Below, piece after piece: positions 37,013 to 51,372 of a stretch of DNA of 64,000 nt (position 1 is its first letter; every line of letters starts with the position of its first letter). Under the pieces are notes generated by a model. That model worked only from the letters and a program-made list of their open reading frames with translations, searched no databases and was not told the DNA's origin. This DNA comes from Cranoglanis bouderius (Eukaryota; Chordata; Actinopteri; Siluriformes; Cranoglanididae): contig CM042566.1 of the NCBI GenBank assembly GCA_023630585.1, positions 13,398,754 to 13,462,753 of the forward strand, written 5' to 3'. The translations under genes were made by a program, and so were the position numbers.

Positions 37013-40000
37013 AGATTATTACATTATATTGGCTACCAAGTTTTATCCTCGTGAATTCGGTTCCTATGCAACCCAAACATTAGACAGGAGAGAACACTAT
37101 CCAGCCATGACTCGGAGGCCAAATTCTGACTTGATCCTGTATAACGGTACACGCACACTTCACAGTGCGCAAGGCTCTCTACCTGTCCCCTGTGCCTTTT
37201 CTTGCCGGTTGAGCAACGCAACCTTTATCTTCATATCAGTGCGGTTTGGCGTTATACAGTATTGCACTGGAACTATAACTGCACTAACATTTTTGTGCAC
37301 GACGTATACGCTTAGACAACAGCAACATCCATTTGTGCTCCCGAGACAAAGCCTGTCCCATACAGAAGGTGGCGCGAGGACTCCTGTCTTCTAACAGTCC
37401 CCGTTTCGGAAGAATTTACCGGAACATCAAAGTGCTTCTTCTTTCTGAGCCGCCAAAATCCCAAAATCCTGTTCACTGTGGGGAGTGTGGAAATGGCCAA
37501 CAGACCTGCAACTAAGGAATACGACATATTTACAGATGTAAAATGATTAAGTGTGCACTTACCAGCCGTGTGCAAATGCCCCAACCGGCAGCCTAGAACG
37601 ACAACTGGTGGAAGAGAGCAGAAATGAAGGGAGGAGAGAAAAGCGAAGGAGATTTCAGTGAACTGTGGTACAGTACTGAGGACGAATCATGATGTTGCAA
37701 AAGAACTAGTACAACTTAATTACAATTTTGAAAAAAAAAATTTTGGAACAGTAAACAAATAACCAAACATTATGAGACCTTAAAGCCAAAATATGTTTGG
37801 GTCTGAAGCTGGTTTTTTGTGGGTTTTTTTTGTTTTTTTACACCGGAGCTATGGGGCTAATGTAACCAAGTAAGATAAGTTTACAGCCTCAAGCTGGTCA
37901 TTAGCCAAACTGCATGCCTAATTCGTCATTACCCCAAGATACTGTCTGGCTCACGACCATCATCTGTACATTCCATACAAGCGTCACGGCAGAATTAAGG
38001 CCGCATTCAAAAATACAAATATAAACGTCAATCAAAACTATTCTCCACAGTCCAAGCTTTAATAAGCTACACCTCCTGCCCGAGTCTGAGGCTTGTGTGG
38101 AGTGACACCAGACTCGTCTTCTGCCTTCAAGATGACTGCTACTATTGTGTCTAACCCTCAGACCTCCCTTTATCCTGGTTTTATCCGGGAGTGTGTTGTA
38201 CAGCGTCGGAAACCATGCGAACAAGCCGTTTAACGGTCTTAAACCTGACGTACGCTCGCAGTGTATTATGGGTAACGCGGTTAGAAAAATCACACGGAAA
38301 CGTAAAGTAACCGCAAGTCACGCGAAGCTTTTTAAGTGGCTGCAGCTCAGTTCTAAACAGTAACTGCGATGGTGCTTTACGATCTCTGTGGCACTGAAAC
38401 TGAACCCCAGTGTATTTACGGTTTACCTGACAGAGATAAGGCATGGCAAAATTCTGATCTGTAAATCTTCAAGGTCTGCACATTCGATGTTTAGTCGGTG
38501 ATTGTTTAAGAAAAAAAAAAAAAAAAAAAGACTGAACACGCAAACACATTATTCCAAACCATGTTGTTCAGCCTTAACGTGTCAGGTGTGTGATATAATA
38601 ATTACTAAACACTGGTGTGGATGGCTAGAAAACAATAAGACTCTAGATTACTCATCAGAATAAAGGACCTAATTATAAAAGACTAGCAGAATCCACACCA
38701 CAACTATAATAACGATATCAATGGAATCACTTTCAGAACGACCCCCCTTCCCCTCCCCCTCCCTCCCCTCCCCCAGCTGATGAATGATAAAAGCATTGAC
38801 AGCCAATCAGAATCCGTCCTGCTTTAAAGAGCTCGCGCGTTTTAAAGTGGCAGACGACGTAACTGCAGCACGCGCTTAGAACGATCTCGTGCGTTGGTGT
38901 GGACACTAACATACAGCAGTTATCGTTATATGTTATCTTTATAGCTATCGTTCTTGGTGTGAACGGGCCTTAACCCTAAAAAAAATAAAACAACAATAAT
39001 AATAATAATAATAATAAAAACCAAAACCAAAACCACTGAGGCGGTCATGAGTAAAGCACGTGCCAGTTAGAGAGAAATACAACCACATGCTAGGTCAACG
39101 CTCAAAATACAGTTATTGTAAATATCCCTCTGTGTTCCAGTTGAAAGGAGCGCGTCCAAAAAAAAAAAAAAGGGTAACACTCGGCTCCTGGAATAAAGTT
39201 TATAATGTCATATACGAGGGCAGTCGTCAGGTAAGATTGCTTATTGGAAATCAATTTTACAAGAGCTTGTCATTCAAAATGTCTCCCTCATTAAGGGCTG
39301 GTCCCATTATTCCACTCACTGGACTACAGTCCCGTGGCAGTTTAACACGTTTATAATATCATTTAAAAAAAAGGTTTAAACCTGTTATCGTGGTATGAAA
39401 CAACACCGGCTAATGCAGCTGAGCAACAGAAAGGTAAGTGGTAGTGTCTGCACTGACCTGACTGAATCCGTTTTTAATTTAAAATCGTTTACGCTGTCTT
39501 CACTTCCGGGTTTCAACCCGGAAGTGCAGACACCGCTACACCGATTTTTATTAAAAACGATTCCCGTCCGATCAAAGCAACACACCATCCCCTATAGTTT
39601 CACTGGAGCTCCAGTTCCTGTGCATAATGTGTGTGTTTTGTTTATATGTTTGTTTGTTTGTTTTTCCAAAAGAGAAATATCATCCTAAATAAGTTAATAA
39701 ACCTGTACGTTCAATTAAGCATTGTTTGTTGTTGACTTCAAACTTAAATGAACAATATCGAGCCGCTTGTAACTGCGTCTTATCCAAATGCGACATAATG
39801 ATCAAGGCCATTTTAGGCCTGAACGATTATCGTCGCCTTTTGTTTATTTTAGCTCGTATGTAAATCGCTTGGCATGTCTAAACGCTGACCCGAGTGATTT
39901 CAACGATTAAAGTCGAGAACGTGTTAAATGGTTGTACAATCGTTATTTATCATGTTTTGTGGGCATAGTTTTTTTTTTTTTTTTTTTACTTACTCTTACA

Positions 40001-40625
40001 CTGGCCCACTCTCTGGCGTATCAGGCTAGTTAGCATCCCGACAACACACGCGTGTCAGCAGAGTCATGATAAATAAACGGAGTACAGCTTCTCCCCGACG
40101 CACTTTATCACACGAAGGGAATATCTACGTTATTACGATTAAAGTTAAGACAGCAAAGTTAAGACAGAGATGCGTAGACAGCTAAGCTAAGCTGATAACT
40201 TCCCAGCTAATGTTCGCTAGAGCAAAATCAAAAACGGCAAAAATAAATACATAAATAAATAAAAAAAGTCTCGACAAACCTAAAGATGTTACCAGGCACA
40301 CATTACACAGCGAACAACAGGACACGGTGAGCTGGTTTACATTACATATGCGCGTGACAGTATGTTTTATTTTAGCTAGCTCGATTAGCGTTAGTCGTTA
40401 GCTAGCTAGCTAGCTGCCTTTTTATACAGCAACAGAATCGCGCGAGCTAACCTACATTACTTGCTAATCTGTTCACTGATCTGCTGTAGAGTACACAACA
40501 ATATCCTTCTGCTTATTTTTATTTATCTATTTATTTATTTTACCTGATACCGATTAACGGCGTATATCGTTTCACGGCGCCACTTTACCAGCTCGAGTTG
40601 TAAAATCAAGAGAAAACACACGTAC
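37013..40625. other. TRIP12 first intron, no gene recognised
   Basis: Unique-looking and repeat-derived DNA. It includes a poly-T run (39,970-39,987) and a probable MITE end GTTCTTGGTGTGAACGGGCC at 38,950. I find no exon here that I can defend. Confidence 0.5.
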
Positions 40626-40760
40626 CGTTGTTGAAGAGGCTGGCCTATGTGGTTGAAGCAGGCTAACCTAATATTAAACACACACTGGTGGAAGTGTATG
40701 CGTGTAAGAGCAGGGCTGTGTTCCAATACGCGTAATTGTACCCTACCAACGACGCCGAAC
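40626..40760 (-). other. trip12: Possible TRIP12 non-coding first exon
   Basis: On the minus strand a strong donor, AACG|gtacgtgt, lies at the lower edge, downstream of the CpG-rich block. The start is unknown. It is placed because the start-codon exon needs an upstream leader exon and TRIP12 genes usually have one. Confidence 0.4.
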
Positions 40761-40950
40761 TAGTGCGTAACGCGCGGTCCAGGCGCCGACGATTACGCGT
40801 TCTACCTAGAAGGCGACTGCGCATGTTCGAGCGCAGCCTCGGCTGCCTCGAACTATATGCTAAAGCTAACTACGGAAATAAACAGGCGTTAATGCGATGA
40901 GCTAGCAGTCTGGTTAGCTTCCACACGGTCGCCGCCGTCAATAACAAAAT
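40730..40950. promoter_or_regulatory. CpG-rich block, probable TRIP12 promoter
   Basis: CpG is far denser than in the surrounding DNA (for example GTAACGCGCGGTCCAGGCGC and ATTACGCG). A GACTGCGCATGTTC motif resembles an NRF1 half-site. No TATA box was assigned. Confidence 0.5.
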
Positions 40951-41753
40951 AACTCGACTCGTGCCAGAGTAGGCAACTAATAAGTGTCACTAATGTGAAC
41001 ACCGCACACTTTGTGTGGATTCAGTGTTACCAGTCTTTAAGTCATTTATTTCGGCAGCCCATCAAACTGAAGTAACAATTTAAAAATAACATCACGTAGC
41101 GTTAAACGTGACCTTATTATCATATTGCCTGCTGGCTAACTGCTGACTACACAGACATAACAAGCTTTACTGGCGAACCAAATGTTACTTACGTGCGAGG
41201 TGTGTTTTACTTTTGGGGGAAATAATTTATAATTCACCTCGATAATCTAACCGACGTTGTCAAGAAACGAATCAAGTGGTGTATTGTGTGTCTACCAGCA
41301 ACAGAAAGCGATATGGCCTCTGAACCTTCATTGCATCACAGGCACACAGAAATAAAAAGCAGGAACATGATTTCGACAGATGACAACTGGAAACCGTGTT
41401 TTGTCCGTGAAAAGATCGCTGTTTTTCTTTCGTTAGCACACATATCGCGAAACTTTCAGCCGCACAAACTCGTTATTTACTAAAGACGCTGGTAAACAGT
41501 GTTATTACCTATGTTGTTTTTTTTTTTTTTTTTTGCAGTGTTGTATAGTTGCTGTTACAGACAGTTGCAGCAGCTCCACTAAGATTACTGTGGGCTAAAA
41601 CTCAAATAACACCCTGATATCTATATAAGCTCACTACATAGGGTGCGAAATAACGGCTTCCACAACTACGTAGGACGCTGTATGTAGAACGGGTAGTGTT
41701 TTTTGAGACAAGGCCCTTCTCACTCTCGGATCAGCCTCGCACGATTGAAACGA

Positions 41754-41803
41754 CGCATGCGCGCGATTTTCACGCAAGCGTTGTAAGCGAGACAGTGACG
41801 TCA
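41754..41803. promoter_or_regulatory. NRF1-like and palindromic CRE sites between TRIP12 and FBXO36
   Basis: CGCATGCGCG (41754-41763) fits the NRF1 core and TGACGTCA (41796-41803) is a perfect CRE/ATF palindrome. They lie about 400 bases before the FBXO36 ATG in a CpG-containing stretch, so they likely serve FBXO36 and perhaps the head-to-head pair. Confidence 0.55.
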
Positions 41804-42201
41804 CTTCAACAGCTGAGCGACCTGCGTTCCGTTTCGAAACGGTCCCGTGTGACAGTGAATTTAAAACAAAACAGATTCTACGTGCCCGAAAAGTTAAAGC
41901 GGTTCTGTATTATAAGTGTAAAAATGACACATACACTCATACATTTGACTTTTATTAGCCGTGTTTTACCATAAAATATCGTCAGTATACGTGTAATGTT
42001 CCCTTTGACTACATACTTATATACGTTTAAAAATTTGTTCTTTGTGACGCGATTAGTAACTAATTATTTACTGGTAACGTTCAGAATGACCCAGCGCACA
42101 CCTTATGTACAAGAATAACGATAAATAAAGAACTTCCGATAGCAATCAGTTAAATCGGTGGCGCTTGTTGTCATGGTAACCACTGGCCAGTAGCATCCAA
42201 A

Positions 42202-45216
<3,015 letters not shown>

Positions 45217-45286
45217 ACATGGCTCCTAGAAGCATTATTTAATCTCTGTGATAATTTATTGTTCTTATGTTTGCAGTGTTATCATT

Positions 45287-45292
45287 AATAAA
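45287..45292 (+). terminator. fbxo36: Poly(A) signal AATAAA of FBXO36
   Basis: AATAAA lies 71 bases after the stop codon. A TGT-rich stretch 20-40 bases further (GTGTGTTTGTCAG) fits a downstream element. Confidence 0.7.
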
Positions 45293-45481
45293 CTTTCCTG
45301 ACATGCTTGTTCCCCAACTGTGTGTTTGTCAGATGTCGAACATAATGTAATTAGAGATGACTGATTGTAATTATCTAATAGTTTTATCTAAAAGTTGCTT
45401 ACATACATTTCAGAAAGCAGTGTCTCTGCTCCCAAGCATTCTAGCATAGTTCTCAAAACTATACACACATTTATGTAAACC

Positions 45482-45487
<6 letters not shown>

Positions 45488-45565
<78 letters not shown>
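45488..45565. repeat. TA microsatellite, ~78 bases
   Basis: A long uninterrupted TA run just downstream of FBXO36. Confidence 0.95.
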
Positions 45566-45568
<3 letters not shown>

Positions 45569-45619
45569 TATACTGTATGTGATCAAAATAAAACTAGCAA
45601 ACTAGTATCAAAACCATGA

Positions 45620-45880
45620 TGTCACAGTTTCTCTTTAATGAGACCAGAAAACACAAATCCAAATTGCCAGGCAGAATCAGAATCAATAAGCAGGCTAAGG
45701 TCAAGCGATCTACAAACAGGACAAACTGGGCAAAGACTAATAACAAAGATCAAAGAACAAGGCCAAACAAGGTCAAACCAGATAAATAGACACAGGAAAC
45801 AGGCTTGGTAATGTTGGGTGCAGAGACAAAACTGAGTGGACTTTACAAGGTGTTGGTGAGTGAAAGTCTCTTTTAAAAAA

Positions 45881-45924
<44 letters not shown>

Positions 45925-46070
45925 TAGGAAAAGGTGTGCATCATCAAAAATCTGGTGATTATGAACATGGCAGGGCGTATGAGTTCTGGAGAGTGTAGTC
46001 TTTTAAGGCCATGTTTGTAGGCTGCGGTGTGTATTGGGAAGTGGAGTTTGTTGACTAGGTTGTACCTCGG
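45620..46070 (-). repeat. LTR of the gypsy element (3' copy)
   Basis: It starts TGTCACAGTTTCTC and is collinear with 49850-50334, including GACAAACTGGGCAAAGACTA. It contains a GT/GA microsatellite at 45882-45923. The inner edge is approximate because the two LTRs diverge there. Confidence 0.85.
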
Positions 46071-46089
46071 GCTGAGGTTTTTGCAGGCG

Positions 46090-46998
46090 TGGGGTTGTCG
46101 CAAGTTTCTGGTAGCGAGCCAGACTCAGTCTCCCAGTTGTTAGTGGGGGTTCTTGATGCTGGTCTGTACTCACCTTGTAGGTTTGGGTGGCCTGCTCGAG
46201 ACATTGGTGCGTGTTTGGCCAGAACAGCTTGCTCCTCCAAAAGCAGTCGTCCATGGACAGTGAGTCGGTGGGGCTCATGTTTTAGGGGAAAAACAGGGGC
46301 TGGTACCCAAGCACACATTGAAAAGGGGTGAGTTGTGTGGCTGAGTGGTGTAGTGAGTTTTGGGCACACTCCACCCACAGCAGGAACTGGGCCCAATCCT
46401 CCTGGTTGGCTGTGCAGAACATGAGGACAAACCGGTTAATCTCCTGGTCTGATCACTCTACCTGGCTGTTACCTTGTGGGTGGTACCCTGAGGTCAGGCT
46501 TATGATCATTCCACGTTTCTCCATGAAGCTGGCCCACATGAGAGAGGTGAACTGAGGGCCCTGGTCACTTACTATGTCCTCCAGGAGCCTGATGTACTGG
46601 AATACGTGGCTGAATAGGAGTTCCACCCTAGCAGAGGGGAGGTTAGGGAACAGAATCAGGCATAGGTTGATGACTACTAGGATGGCAGTATTTAATCGAT
46701 CCACAGGTGTGACCAGGGCTGTTGGGGTGTGGGCAGTGGTAGGAGCTTGCCTGCTGTCAGGGCTTGGGGTACCTTTGCTTGGGCACAGGAAGACACGGTA
46801 CAGTGCAAGTCTGTGAACATGTGCAGGCACCAATACTTGTCCCGCAGTAGGTGATAGGTGCGCTGGGTGCCAGGGTGGCCAGTCACTACATAGGTGTGAG
46901 CCCAGGTGATGAGTTCTCAGCTGGTCAGGGACAAAAAGCTTGTTCAGAGGGCATGAATCTGGGGAATGTGCTGACAGGGGGTGCGTGATATGGTCCAA
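46090..46998 (-). pseudogene. Gypsy integrase, frameshifted
   Basis: On the minus strand: GHPGTQRTYHLLRDKYWC and SSCAQAKVP (HHCC-type zinc region), then DIVSDQGPQFTSLMW (second catalytic Asp) and SGYHPQGNSQVE (catalytic Glu), then a C-terminal piece. Several frames are needed. Inactive. Confidence 0.85.
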
Positions 46999-46999
46999 T

Positions 47000-47310
47000 C
47001 CAGTTCCCAGGCAATAGTGCCCACAAAGCAGGAGGGGGAAAGGATGAGTTCCTCCCTGCTTTCTCAGGGGTCAACTGCCTGGATGCAGGACAGTGTGTCC
47101 TCCTTGGTATTTTTGGACCCCTGTCTCACAGGCATCTACCTCCACAACGAAAGGCCTCAAAGGATCAGGGTGCTTGACGATGGGAGCTGTGGTGAAAGCA
47201 GTTTTGAGCTGTTTTGACTATTCCATGCCAGGCACTTGGGACTCCTTCAGAGCAGTGACATTAAGGGAGGAGAGATGGAGCTGAAGCCCCAGATGAAGTG
47301 CCAATAAAAG
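47000..47310 (-). pseudogene. RT end and RNase H remnant, most of RNase H deleted
   Basis: Next to the inserted LTR the frame reads FYWHFIWGFSSISPPLMSLL, the end of the RT thumb/connection, then FVVEVDACETGV, the start of RNase H. Shortly after it jumps to a LSPSCFVGTIAWEL block that normally lies beyond RNase H, so most of that domain is missing. Confidence 0.75.
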
Positions 47311-47314
47311 TTAG

Positions 47315-47945
47315 TGATAAGTTTAATGTGAACACTCTGTTTAATATGAACACTCTTCTCTCCTTGTCCCCTTGTTAACACTTTTCCTCCTTTCCTCCTT
47401 TGTGAACACCTTTTCCCCTTTGTTCCTGTGTTAACACCTTTTCCTCTTTGTTCCTCTGTAACTCTTCCCAACCAGGTACAGATAGATAAAGCCCCTCATC
47501 ATTTGCGTTTTCCTCTGTCTCCCTGAATACCATTTGCGTGTATTTACATACCTTCCCAAATAACATCTGCTCGTATTCCATGACTTCCTAAAAAAACATA
47601 TATGGTGTTGTTCCTGTCTTACATTGATAAATTTCCTGTTTCATGCAAATGTGCACTTCCAGCTAGCCAATCAATAGTTAACCCATTGTCTCTGCTGTGT
47701 GCCAAGCATGATATATACTATGCCTTTCTTTGAATAAATGAGAGATCTTGCCATTTGAATTCTGTGTGTCTGTGCATCATTTGGCAACTCTCCCAAGAGC
47801 TTGGTATGGGAAGCGTGTAGTGGGCGAGGGCGCCGTCTTTTTGTGTATGTCCGCTTTCTCTCTTTTTAAGAATCACAACCCGAGGTTCATCAATCGTAAC
47901 AGTTTTCTGGGGGCTCGTTCTGGGATATCAATTAAGATCCTAACA
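47315..47945 (+). mobile_element. Endogenous-retrovirus-type solo LTR (631 bp) inserted in the gypsy RT
   Basis: It starts TG and ends CA, flanked by the 5-bp duplication GTTAG (47310-47314 and 47946-47950). The gypsy protein frame resumes across one GTTAG copy, proving a clean insertion. Inside are a TATATA-like site (~47,711), AATAAA (about 47,732) and TGGGGGCTCGTTCTGGGAT (47908-47926), which resembles a proline-tRNA primer-binding site. No viral genes are present. Confidence 0.85.
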
Positions 47946-48640
47946 GTTAGCAAATCCAAACAAGTACTGTAGGTCCTTGATCGTCTGTGGCATGGGCAAG
48001 TTGATGGCGGCAGCCACCTTGGACTGGTCCATGGACACTCCATACACTTTGATGATGTAGCCCAAGAATGACAAGGTGCACTGGTGGATCTCGCACTTCT
48101 CCAACTTCATGTACAACTGGTGCTGCAGGTGATGCTGGAGGACCTTGCAGATGTGGTGGACATGACTGTTGAAGGAGGGGGAGTAGATCAAGATGTCATT
48201 GATGTAGGCGATGATGTACATCCCCAGCATGTCCCTCAAGACATCATTAATCAGGGAGTAGAACAATGAGGGGACAAAAGAGAACCCATATGGCATCATG
48301 CAGTAATCATAGTGGCCAGAGGTGGTGCTAAAGGCTGTTTTCCATTCGTCCCCCTCTCTGATACGCAACAGGATGTATGCACTGCAGAGCTGTAGCTTGG
48401 TAAAGATCCAGGTGGACCTTAGCTGTTCTAGAGCTGTGGGATCTAAGGGCAGAGGATACCGGTACTTGACTGTGCATTGATTAAGCGCCCGATGGTCAAT
48501 ACAGGGTTTGAGGCCGCCCATATTTTCTTCACAAAGAAGAATCCAGCTGAGGTGGGAGAAGTGGATGGCCTGATGTAACCCTGCTGGAGCACCTCCTGGA
48601 TGAACTCCTCCATTGCCTGCTGCTCAGCCATGGACAGGGG
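47946..48640 (-). pseudogene. Gypsy reverse transcriptase, catalytic residues altered
   Basis: The minus strand reads CIDHRALNQCTVKYRYPLP, FTKLQLCSAY (the usual KLD motif has Gln for Asp), MPYGFSFVPSLF and IAYINDILIYS (usual YxDD pair is Asn-Asp), then LEKCEIHQ and FLGYII. A frameshift near 48,525 separates the N-terminal PSTSPTSAGFFFVKK part. Two of three catalytic Asp are lost. Confidence 0.9.
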
Positions 48641-49059
48641 ATAGACTTGGGTGAGGCTCCAGGTAGTAGCTCAATGACACAATCATAGGGACAATGTGGG
48701 AGCAGCCCACTGGTGTTGGCTTTGCCGAAAATCTCCCTCAGGTCCTGGTATTTGGGGGAATCATGAGGGGAGCGTGGGGCTTTCCACAGAGGTGGAGGAC
48801 CAGCGAGTGAGCTGCTTGTCTTACCAGCAGATTTGGGGGTTATCTGCAGGAACGCCAGGATCACAGGATGTTTGGACAAGACTGTGACCAGCAGTGCAAT
48901 GTGTTCCTGGTGGGGCGTACTATTCAAAAGGGGAGGGGCTGCCCTGATGGGTCCCCCATGGGTCTCCCATTGATGGCCTGGACTCTCAGTGGGTGCAGTA
49001 GAGGCTGAGTGGGGATGTTGAGGCAGTTCACCATTTCCTGATCAACAAAGTTCCCCACC

Positions 49060-49848
49060 GACCACTAGTCCGTCAACACACCCGAGTGTTGTACTACAGT
49101 TGGCATTGTAATGGATTGATGAGAAAAAGACTGGGATGGACTTACCATTTGTGAGTGGGGGGTGGGGCTCCCACTCATGACTGGACCAGTCTGGGTGTGG
49201 AGGGAGCACTGCCCAATAAGGTGGTCTGCCTGGCCACAGAAGAAGCACGGAACACCCCAGCTGCTTGGGCTCCATGGGAGCGATGGTACTTGGAAGACCG
49301 CCCTCTCCCAAAGGCAGACGGCAGTTGGGCAGCAAGTGGTCAAGTCGGATGTTGAGGTCGATGAGGGAAACTCAGTAAAAAGCGGCCTTCAGAGCTGTGT
49401 TTTTCCAGCCATTGCCTGCCACGATCATGCAGATCTCGATAGTGTAGTCGGCCACTCGGTGGGAGCCTTGGGTGATGGTCAGGAGCTGCTCAGCTTCTCA
49501 AATGAGAAGAAAAAGGAAAAAAAAAAAAAGGAAAAGAAAAGGAGAGAGAGACAGCTGGAAAGATATGATGACATTAACAAGTGCTCCTTTAACAGATTTT
49601 ACCTCTGAAAACTTTTCCAGCATGGGCATCAGCGAGCTGGTAGCAGACACCGGTGTGCAGGGTAGCATGGTTGAGGTGAGGGCTTGTGACAGGAGATTTA
49701 TCTTGGCGTTGGTGTCTGCCAAATGTCGCCACTGCTCTCCCATCAGCTGCCTGTGAGCTGTGATGAGTTGCCACCAGTCCGGGTTTCCTGCTGCATCCAT
49801 GCTATCAGCGATGTATTCTGTCATGTAAAGAGGCTGAGACGGATGCAA
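49060..49848 (-). pseudogene. Gypsy gag remnant with CCHC knuckle
   Basis: The N-terminal frame (49848 down) has QLMGEQWRHLADTNAKINLL. A second frame contains CFFCGQADHLIGQC, a CX2CX4HX4C zinc knuckle. A (GA/AAG)n stretch at 49,500-49,545 lies between them and breaks the frame. Confidence 0.75.
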
Positions 49849-49849
49849 A

Positions 49850-50108
49850 TGCAGTACAGTTTCTCTTTAATGAGACCATAATACACAAATCCAAATTAGC
49901 AGGCAGAATCAGAATCAATAAGCAGGTTAAGGTCAGGAGATCTACAAACAGGACAAACTGGGCAAAGACTAATAACAAAGAATCAAAGTATGAGACAAGG
50001 TCAAACCAGATAAACAGACACAGGAAACAAGCTTTGTAATGTCAGGTGCAGAGATAAAACTGAGCGTATACTTCACAAGGTGTTGAGTGAAAGTCTCTTT
50101 TAAAGAGT

Positions 50109-50189
<81 letters not shown>

Positions 50190-50334
50190 ATTGGGAACAG
50201 ACATGCTTCATCAAAAGTCCAGTGACTGTGAACATGTGTGAGTTCTGGGGAGTGTAGTCTGGGGCAACCATGTTTGTAGGCCGCGGTGTGTGTTGTGTGA
50301 AGTGGAGTTTTTTGGGTTGGGTTGACCTGAAACA
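49850..50334 (-). repeat. LTR of the gypsy element (5' copy)
   Basis: It starts TGCAGTACAGTTTCTC on the plus strand and matches the left LTR, with a much longer (GT)n run (50112-50187). On the minus strand the element would begin TGTTTCAGGTC. No standard primer-binding site was recognised at its inner edge. Confidence 0.85.
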
Positions 50335-50337
50335 TGA

Positions 50338-50802
50338 ACTGTCTCCTCCAAATAAAATATTTTTAAAAAATCAAAATAGGCCTACATTCAAAATACCACA
50401 CACGTGTCATATGCACTGGTAACACTTGTATACAGCAGCTAAAGAAAATTGTAAATAAACAAAGAAAGCAAATGTCAGATAAAATAGATTGATATACTGC
50501 ATGTACAGTATAATAATAAGTGCTGTAAATGTAAACATAACATACAAATTAGTAGCAACATACTAATATGCATATTACTAATTAGCAACATACTAATAAC
50601 ATTCTACCTGAATATAACAAATTTCTCATCCAAAAGGCAATGACAAAACGATTCACTACTAAAAAAAAAAAAATCCCTAACTTCTGCCATCGATGTGACG
50701 TAATCGCTATCGCTTACTACATTTGTAGCTACACCGCCATCGTGTGGTGAATTGCGGCGCTGCTGTTGTACAGCCAATGACCAACAGAGGGCGCGTTTAT
50801 AA

Positions 50803-50854
<52 letters not shown>

Positions 50855-51088
50855 GTCCTGGATGACGGGGAGGAACGTCATGTACGGAAAAGTAGGTGTC
50901 ATTAAATTCTTCTACTGCGCGCGCAAAAAAAAAAATAAATAAATAAACAAAATAGTGACGCAGAGTACACAGAGTGTTTGCATATAGCGCTACATATAAA
51001 GGTACACCGCTGTGCTTAGGGAAAGCGTCAGCTGACATGAGGCATTACTGTGTTGTTATGTAATGTCCAGGTCAGGGATCTGACATGA

Positions 51089-51124
<36 letters not shown>

Positions 51125-51334
51125 AGGCCTGACAGTGACGTATATTAATAGATATAAACAGAGAAGGTGACAGAAAGTCAGTCAGAAAGCACGTAAGAAT
51201 AAATAACGACATAATGGAGGATTTGTTTTCACCTTCTCCCTCTCTCTCTCTCTCTCTCTCTCATTCAACAGAGGAATGACGCAGTAGTTTGAGGCCAGAG
51301 GAAGGGCTGCTGCCCTGGGAGAAGAGTGCACCAC

Positions 51335-51372
<38 letters not shown>

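Larger units (their letters stand above)
45620..50334 (-). mobile_element. Ty3/gypsy LTR retrotransposon, degenerate
   Basis: Long terminal repeats lie at 45620-~46070 and 49850-~50334. In minus orientation the order is gag with a zinc knuckle, then reverse transcriptase, a remnant of RNase H and integrase, which is the Ty3/gypsy order. The short repeat CATGA (45615-45619 and 50333-50337) may be the target duplication; it overlaps the right terminus, so that edge is uncertain by about two bases. Coding parts carry frameshifts, stops, a deletion across RNase H and a 631-bp LTR insertion. Confidence 0.88.

Noticed and set aside
37029..37394. A 121-residue plus-strand frame in the first TRIP12 intron
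   Set aside because: No recognised domain, no splice support, and it overlaps blocks that resemble the repeat at 23.3 kb.
50604..51038. A 144-residue minus-strand frame
   Set aside because: Its middle is translation of CT/CA repeats and no domain or homologue is recognised.
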